Assembly (NCBI GenBank): GCA_012521315.1
Contig: JAAYMP010000117.1
Location: 1-11,757, forward strand
Reading direction: 5' to 3'
DNA length: 11,757 bases
From: Bacillota bacterium
GTDB taxonomy: Bacteria; Bacillota; UBA4882; UBA10575
Part shown: positions 8,001-11,757 of the stretch, one piece after another
Position numbering within the stretch: position 1 is the stretch's first letter
Layout of the letters: each line of letters begins with the position of its first letter
Notes under the pieces: generated by a model
The model's database searches: none
Seen by the model: only the letters and a program-made list of their open reading frames with translations
Told to the model about the DNA's origin: nothing
Made by a program: the position numbers and the translations under genes

Positions 8001-8154
8001 CGATGAACAGATCGGCTTGGGGCAATTGCTCCGTATACAAACAGGGTTGAATTTTGATGTTTTGTTGCGCAAAAGCATCGCGTAAAGCGGCAAAAGCTTT
8101 TTGGGTAGACGATTCAAGACCATCTGGATTGAGAATTCCGATTTTAATCCCCAC
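5008..8154 (-). CDS. Large multidomain glycoside-hydrolase-like protein (alpha-glucuronidase/GH67-like core, CBM/malectin-like and Ig-like domains)
   Basis: Of unknown function; the 1048-residue length and layout suggest a glycan-active enzyme. Residues 1-115 look like the N-terminal domain of GH67/GH20-type enzymes, ending in DTRGLLYVLYELAARI. About 125-480 resembles a (beta/alpha)8 barrel, with RPAYKGRSI, NGFTLAL, ALVEEGWGS and WYPLHLFGRLAYHPQ, the last like alpha-glucuronidase and related families. About 510-650 is helical. About 651-839 is a beta-sandwich (FDFGGSP, ERGYGW, LNPGTYQVRLTF) like malectin or CBM domains. About 841-941 is an Ig/Fn3-like domain (HTPV, INYYITAMDTGGKTG), and about 945-1040 another. 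There is no signal peptide, membrane segment or S-layer motif, so it appears cytoplasmic. I could not place catalytic carboxylates. The start is GTG 8154, six bases after GAGGTG; an upstream in-frame ATG (8181) has no ribosome binding site. Confidence 0.8.
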   Translation of the reverse strand: MGIKIGILNPDGLESSTQKAFAALRDAFAQQNIKIQPCLYTEQLPQADLFIASYEKSPILRDLVAKEAIPIPLAPEAIVIQELAVNDHNALWACAYDTRGLLYVLYELAARINAQSVPALYHPVCERPAYKGRSILHLLPAADLKKGLNFSSASWRSYFETLIKNRFNGFTLALSAPSQAPVFPYFFDIPEHPAFTPRCITDELQAKNMQALKDLGELAVETGLDFQLGFWHFYSGHSPLPCQGLGLDEETVGSYFYHALGQFLANCPEISGLEFRFEHAPLAPEFCRQAIIRAVQEHRRKISLTFAANQITADTLDLLVTAGLDCALVEEGWGSKLGLPYPKDEQEDMLLLAGYAGKITRIYQMPIPSQVPWGDPDYLAQLLPELKNAGYDSLRLMVPTISSAEGPARFGEQQETPTHWEYQRYWYPLHLFGRLAYHPQTNGAVLIRDFHRRFGEKGNDLAALYHLTGKVLPLYNTFQAATAPGPDLNTGGLLPFYLRRPSADPALFASCREYVDATLNRTELVKLTPPDIADELGRLGTEIIAKVKALQGITHNAEHYFVTEWEETLRWAKQIGRFALYHSAKIKAAIELGVFSATKDFSCLEKVLAFLKEARFSWEKIPFATRPAEQRLLLLEDEKRIATLLEEYRARGVFLIGFDFGGSPVPTSFQEINRRIFPDYYVEDGFTFVDPGTIYDPERGYGWLKAAGLQATPAPAVRLGEHDLRLTSEMEANQPFPYGNLLFSKLIWSKTPATFQLDLNPGTYQVRLTFCDRSHQPRRYGPMQIALNDQVIAPDLVVAPGQRVDLQETVDVSAGKLNITFSCRPNFNWFVSALTVHPLSPVITHTPVATCERGKPLVIRATVTGIIPIGQVILNYQTENERGYHMVIMTPVAADQFAATIPAVYLEEGEMINYYITAMDTGGKTGSLGSFDHPLTVMIRNTGAYTPAFFHFPPGPEEKTLKCTVRPASEVEKVILFYKNADNKINQVMLEQEKTEDQYGIALSCLEQLPDQGTTYRFAVKFKDGKLALFPNPLLGMAFFSLKTVADC
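5034..5060 (-). terminator. Hairpin plus T-run inside the 3' end of the glycosidase-like gene
   Basis: On the minus strand ATCCCC-TCTT-GGGGAT (plus 5060-5045) forms a perfect six-pair, GC-rich stem, followed by GGCC and then seven T (5040-5034). This has the form of an intrinsic terminator but lies 24 bases before the gene's own stop codon, and the four-base gap between stem and T-run is longer than ideal. It may be coincidence of coding sequence. No other terminator is seen for this gene. Confidence 0.3.
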
Positions 8155-8216
8155 GCGTCGCACCTCGCCAAAAAATAACATTCTTTATGACTATTTTCGA
8201 TTTTATCCGGTCTTTT

Positions 8217-8234
8217 CCTCTTTCGCGAAAAGGA
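8217..8234. promoter_or_regulatory. Palindrome TTTCGCGAAA in the divergent intergenic region
   Basis: TTTCGCGAAA (8221-8230) is a perfect ten-base palindrome, about midway between the two divergent starts, and could be an operator. Flanks extend it imperfectly (CCTC on the left, AAGG on the right). The regulator is unknown, and such a short palindrome can occur by chance. Confidence 0.3.
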
Positions 8235-8262
8235 TTATCTTAATTCTTCTTAGTAACAGCTT

Positions 8263-8292
8263 GTTCTAGAATCGAAAAAAATCCCATATAAC
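8263..8292 (+). promoter_or_regulatory. Possible sigma-E-like promoter of the spoIVF operon
   Basis: CATATAAC (8285-8292), 31 bases before the spoIVFA ATG, resembles the sigma-E -10 (CATAnAnT). The matching -35 region is poor. In B. subtilis the spoIVF operon is transcribed by sigma-E, so a mother-cell promoter is expected here; the sequence support is modest. Confidence 0.3.
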
Positions 8293-8323
8293 TTTGGTAT
8301 AAGGAATAATCGAGGAGAGAACG

Positions 8324-9034
8324 ATGGAACATTGTGACCAAAGGGCGAATGGAGTTGAAAGGGAACTGCCATGTCCGGCGGACGGAGGCGAAGGAGAAAG
8401 CAGCGCGCTTACCAACCCAACCTCTTCCTTTGAACGTTTGGAAAAAATGATTTTAAAACAGATTATGGTCTGTATTTTCATCATCTTTTTGCTATGGGTG
8501 ATCGGTAATATCCCCGGCGTGGGCGACGGCGTGATCGACCGTTTTCGTCACGTCTTGAAATATGGTGAGGCAAAGCGCACCGAAGAAAAAATAACTGCCT
8601 TTGCCCGTGAGCATTGGCACAAAGTGAAAAACGAGGTTTCTTCCTGGTTCGCCGTTCAGTTTCAGCCGGCAATGGCCCCCGCCAGGCGAAGGATCCAGCT
8701 TTCTTCACCCCTTTTTTATTTTGAAGGCCGGGAGGTTTATCCGGACCGGATTCGTTTTCTCACCGCGCCCAACTCGGTGCTTTACGCCTCCGCCGCAGGC
8801 ATCGTACGGGCAATCTCCCCGGAGAAAGGCGGATGGAAAGTGGATTTGGACCATGGTGAAGGTTGGCATAGTCTCTATTATCCCTGTCCTCAGGTGTATG
8901 TTAAAACCGGCGAATGGGTCAATCCGGGGCAGGAGATTGCCAGCACCGGACGGGAGTTTTTCTGGATGGTCACCAGTGGCGGTTTACCGGTGGACCCCCG
9001 GCTGTTCGTTGATGAACAGGGTTTATGGCGCTAA
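8324..9034 (+). CDS. spoIVFA: SpoIVFA-like membrane protein with degenerate M23 (LytM) domain
   Basis: In B. subtilis SpoIVFA anchors and holds the SpoIVFB protease inactive in the outer forespore membrane until signalled. This protein has 236 residues: a polar acidic N-terminus (1-40), one transmembrane helix (about 45-64, IMVCIFIIFLLWVIG), a charged linker, and an M23-like domain (about 140-230). The M23 fold is recognisable from SVLYASAAGIVRAI, WKVDLDHGEGWHSLYY, VYVKTGEWVNPGQEIASTG and LPVDPRLFV. The catalytic zinc ligands are not conserved: the usual final HLHFE is replaced by FFWMV, and the Tyr-x-His position reads YYPC. A non-enzymatic role is therefore expected, as for SpoIVFA. The start is ATG 8324 with GAGGAGA upstream. 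It overlaps spoIVFB. The assignment combines weak sequence similarity with strong context. Confidence 0.85.
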   Translation: MEHCDQRANGVERELPCPADGGEGESSALTNPTSSFERLEKMILKQIMVCIFIIFLLWVIGNIPGVGDGVIDRFRHVLKYGEAKRTEEKITAFAREHWHKVKNEVSSWFAVQFQPAMAPARRRIQLSSPLFYFEGREVYPDRIRFLTAPNSVLYASAAGIVRAISPEKGGWKVDLDHGEGWHSLYYPCPQVYVKTGEWVNPGQEIASTGREFFWMVTSGGLPVDPRLFVDEQGLWR

Positions 9035-9921
9035 TGCTCAAGATCAAATTAAACCCCTTCTTGTACCCTCTTTTTTTTCTAGCCGGTTTAACCGGTGAAA
9101 TATCCACCATGGTTCTGGCCTTTTTCTCAGTCTTGTTGCATGAGACTGCCCACTTGGTAACGGCCTTGGGTTTCGGGTACCGGACAATTTGCGTTGAATT
9201 GTTTCCCTTTGGCGGGGTTGCCCGGATGGAAGCCTCGTTATTTAACGATCCGGTGGCCGAGGCAGTTACGGCAGTGGCCGGACCGGTGCAAAGTATCCTT
9301 CTGGCTTTCATTTTAAGAACCTTCACGCCCATCCTCCATATCCCGGTCCTCACCGGCGATTTGGCCCGAATCAATTTGGGTTTGGGTCTTTTTAATCTCT
9401 TACCCCTTTTCCCGCTGGACGGCGGGAGAATCCTCCGTTCGTTTCTGGCCCGCAAACTGGGATACAAAAAGGCCACCGCTTATACGAACTACTGGACAAA
9501 GGCGATTATTGCCCTGGCGGGTCCGCCACTGGTCTGGCTTAGTCTGAAAAAAATGGTCTCCTTCCAGCTTCCTTTGGTTCTTTTCTTCCTCCTCCTTGCG
9601 GAACGGGAAAACAATCATTTTTATTCCTATGTCGCCCAACAAACCAGGAGAGCTTCCTTGTTGCGGGCCAATGGGCTTTTCCCGACCAAGGTATGGGTGG
9701 TCGACGCCGGGCGTAAAGTCGGAGAAGTTCTTTCCTTTTTGACCGGCAAGGATTATCATCTCTTCTTTTTGGTTGACAATCATGGTAAAATTTTAGGTGA
9801 AGTCACGGAAGAAGAACTAATGCGCATGATAAACGAGGAAAATATGTTTAACCTAAAAATTGAAGAGATCGGGGCGCCAAACCACAACCAACCACGATCA
9901 GCAGGAGGGAACAAAGATTAA
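9025..9921 (+). CDS. spoIVFB: SpoIVFB-type site-2 protease (M50B) with CBS domain
   Basis: Intramembrane zinc metalloprotease; in B. subtilis SpoIVFB cleaves pro-sigma-K in the mother cell. The 298 residues include the zinc motif HETAH (H39, E40, H43) within a transmembrane helix, FGG (62-64), and the third ligand motif NLLPLFPLDGGR with D132 (N124 nearby). Four to six hydrophobic segments fill residues 10-195. A CBS-like domain occupies about 220-280, as in SpoIVFB, where it senses ATP and binds substrate. The length is close to the 288 of B. subtilis. Two starts are possible in one frame: ATG 9025 inside the end of spoIVFA, or ATG 9034, which overlaps the spoIVFA stop as TAATG. CAGGG at 9017-9021 is too near one and a bit far from the other. 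Either way translation looks coupled. Confidence 0.93.
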   Translation: MALMLKIKLNPFLYPLFFLAGLTGEISTMVLAFFSVLLHETAHLVTALGFGYRTICVELFPFGGVARMEASLFNDPVAEAVTAVAGPVQSILLAFILRTFTPILHIPVLTGDLARINLGLGLFNLLPLFPLDGGRILRSFLARKLGYKKATAYTNYWTKAIIALAGPPLVWLSLKKMVSFQLPLVLFFLLLAERENNHFYSYVAQQTRRASLLRANGLFPTKVWVVDAGRKVGEVLSFLTGKDYHLFFLVDNHGKILGEVTEEELMRMINEENMFNLKIEEIGAPNHNQPRSAGGNKD

Positions 9922-11757
9922 AGAATACGACCGGCTCTTGGAAAGGGTGGAAAAACCGGCGCGTTACATTGGCGGAGAATTAAACGCCGTCGTGAAGCCG
10001 TGGGATCAGGTGAAAGTCCGGGTCGCCCTGGCCTTTCCCGACATTTATGAGATCGGCTTTTCCCATCTGGGTTTGCGCCTCCTTTACCACCTGATCAATG
10101 AACAGAAGGACTACCTAGCGGAGCGGGTGTACGCCCCGGCCACCGATATGGAACGGGAACTGCGCCAAGCGGGGCTGCCCCTTTTTACTTTGGAAAGCCG
10201 GCGCAGTCTTGCCCAGTTCGACCTGGTCGGCTTTACTTTACAGTATGAATTAAGTTACACGAATATCTTGAATATGCTGAATCTGGCGGGAATACCATTA
10301 AAAAGAGAAGAACGGGGGGAAGGAGATCCGCTGATCATAGGCGGTGGACCCGGCAGTTACAACCCGGAACCATTGGCCGATTTTTTCGATCTTTTTTTAT
10401 TGGGCGAGGGCGAGGAGGCCGTTCTTGAGATCATGGCCCAGATTGCCAACGGTAAAAAAATGGGCTGGTCCAAACAGGCTATTAAGGAAGAATTGCTGAA
10501 AATTGACGGGGTGTATCTCCCCGAGTATTATTCCATTGAATACACTGATGAGGGAAGAATTGCCGCCATCAACCCCCTTCCGCCCGCGCCGCCGGTAGTC
10601 CGGAAAAGAGTCGTGCGCGACTTTGACCGGGCTTACCTGCCCCAAAAGGAGTTGGTGCCGTGGGTGGAACCGGTTCACGACCGGGCGATGGTTGAACTAT
10701 TCCGCGGTTGTACGCGCGGGTGCCGGTTTTGCCAGGCGGGGATGGTCTACCGGCCGGTTCGTGAACGCTCGCCGGCGGTCCTGACCGACTATTTAAAGAA
10801 GATCATCGCCCAAACCGGTTACGAAGAGATCTCGCTGACCTCTTTAAGCAGCGCCGACTATACGAAGATCGAGGAGATTATGGGTTCCCTCGCCGATTGT
10901 TTTGCGGCGCAGAAGGTCAGGTTATCTTTACCTTCTTTACGGATTGATTCCTTCTCGCCGGAGTTGGCGGCCCATTTTCAAGGCGAGCGGAAAGGCGGTC
11001 TTACTTTCGCGCCGGAGGCGGGGACCGAACGCCTCCGCCGGGTGATCAATAAAAACCTTACCGACGAACAGATCCTGCAGACGACGGAAGCCGCCTTTAC
11101 CGCGGGCTGGCAGCGGTTGAAACTCTATTTCATGATCGGCCTGCCCACGGAGACCGATCAGGATCTGCAGGGGATTGTGGACCTGGCCCGCGCCATTCTG
11201 GTCGTCGGGCGCCGGGTGCACGGTCCGAAAGCCGGACGTGTGCAGGTGACGGTGAGCGCCTCCACCTTTGTGCCCAAACCCCATACCCCGTTTCAGTGGC
11301 GTCCACAACTCTCCCTGGCGGAAACCACACGCCGCCAAGGCTTTTTACAAGAGCGCCTGGTCGGACGGGGTTTGCAGTTTTCGTGGCATGATCCGACGTT
11401 AAGTGTGATGGAAGGAGTCTTGTCCCGCGGCGACCGCCGGTTAGGCCAAGCGCTGGCCAAAGCCTGGGAACTTGGTTGCACCTTTGATTCCTGGCCCGAC
11501 CGTTTCCACTGGGATCTTTGGCAGCAAGCCCTTTTCGCTGCCGGGTTGTCAGTCGAGAATTACCTCCGTGCCCGCTCCTACCAGGAGATTTTGCCCTGGG
11601 ACCATTTAAGTGCCGGCTTGGCGAAGGACTATCTCCAGCAGGAAGATAAAAGGGCGGAGGAGGAAAAGATCACGCTTGACTGCCGTACCCGAAAGGGCTG
11701 TACCATATGTGGGGTTTGTTCCCGTTTGGGGGCCGAGACGCGACTGGCGGGAGGTGA
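9917..11757 (+). CDS. TIGR03960-type B12-binding-domain radical SAM protein, probable ATT start, 3' end outside window
   Basis: A radical SAM protein of unknown reaction. 613 codons are open to the window edge, near full length for the family. The N-terminus reads RVEKPARYIGGELNAV (10-25) then VALAFPDIYEIGFSHLGLRLLY, the family signature at the start of a B12-binding-like domain. GGGPGSYNPEP starts at G142. The SAM cluster motif CxxxCxxC is C265, C269 and C272. APEAGTERLRRVINKNL follows in the barrel. C589, C595, C598 and C601 form a C-terminal cysteine cluster, possibly a second metal site. No ATG, GTG or TTG fits: ATT 9917 lies seven bases after AGGAGGG (9903-9909) and overlaps the spoIVFB stop (ATTAA); the later TTG 9938 has no ribosome binding site. 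In many clostridia this gene precedes a DUF2344 gene; the terminal GGGAGGTGA looks like that gene's ribosome binding site. Confidence 0.92.
   Translation, partial: MKEYDRLLERVEKPARYIGGELNAVVKPWDQVKVRVALAFPDIYEIGFSHLGLRLLYHLINEQKDYLAERVYAPATDMERELRQAGLPLFTLESRRSLAQFDLVGFTLQYELSYTNILNMLNLAGIPLKREERGEGDPLIIGGGPGSYNPEPLADFFDLFLLGEGEEAVLEIMAQIANGKKMGWSKQAIKEELLKIDGVYLPEYYSIEYTDEGRIAAINPLPPAPPVVRKRVVRDFDRAYLPQKELVPWVEPVHDRAMVELFRGCTRGCRFCQAGMVYRPVRERSPAVLTDYLKKIIAQTGYEEISLTSLSSADYTKIEEIMGSLADCFAAQKVRLSLPSLRIDSFSPELAAHFQGERKGGLTFAPEAGTERLRRVINKNLTDEQILQTTEAAFTAGWQRLKLYFMIGLPTETDQDLQGIVDLARAILVVGRRVHGPKAGRVQVTVSASTFVPKPHTPFQWRPQLSLAETTRRQGFLQERLVGRGLQFSWHDPTLSVMEGVLSRGDRRLGQALAKAWELGCTFDSWPDRFHWDLWQQALFAAGLSVENYLRARSYQEILPWDHLSAGLAKDYLQQEDKRAEEEKITLDCRTRKGCTICGVCSRLGAETRLAGG

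Noticed and set aside
8155..8181. ATG at 8181 as start of the glycosidase-like protein
   Set aside because: No ribosome binding site precedes it, whereas GTG 8154 follows GAGGTG by six bases and gives a natural beta-strand start.
10397..11338. Minus-strand open frames within the radical SAM region (93 and 133 codons)
   Set aside because: The plus-strand frame is continuous with family motifs throughout; these are shadows.

Overview
The window looks like chromosomal DNA of an endospore-forming member of the Firmicutes (Bacillota), with moderate to slightly high GC. The evidence is gene content: spore protein YtfJ/GerW with its DUF2953 partner, a SpoIVFA/SpoIVFB pair, RqcH next to a YloB-type calcium ATPase, and strong GGAGG-type ribosome binding sites. 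The genus cannot be fixed from the sequence. I see no mobile element, CRISPR array, tRNA or rRNA, and no gene-free stretch longer than 300 bases.

Layout from left to right. (1) The 5' end of rqcH (ribosome quality control, NFACT family) lies on the minus strand and runs off the left edge. (2) Divergent from it is a full-length P-type Ca2+ ATPase. (3) After a 157-base spacer with small repeats, hairpins and a forespore-like promoter comes a two-gene operon, DUF2953 protein plus ytfJ, overlapping by 20 bases. (4) Convergent to it is a receiver-only response regulator. (5) Divergent from the regulator is a 62-residue single-cluster [4Fe-4S] ferredoxin that appears to start at CTG. (6) Convergent to the ferredoxin, with no bases between the two stop codons, is a 1048-residue cytoplasmic-looking protein that resembles a glycoside hydrolase with carbohydrate-binding and Ig-like domains. 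(7) Divergent from that is an operon of spoIVFA, spoIVFB and a TIGR03960-type B12-binding radical SAM protein, the last apparently starting at ATT and running off the right edge.

How the genes relate. SpoIVFA and SpoIVFB are the anchor and the intramembrane protease that release active sigma-K in the mother cell. YtfJ and DUF2953 belong to the forespore/spore, and the YloB-type calcium pump is linked to sporulation in Bacillus subtilis. Much of the window is therefore sporulation-related housekeeping. The large glycosidase-like gene sits between sporulation genes, lacks a signal peptide and is the least explained item. The second point of interest is start codon use: two well-supported genes have no ATG, GTG or TTG start with a ribosome binding site, but do have CTG and ATT at ideal distance from strong Shine-Dalgarno sequences.
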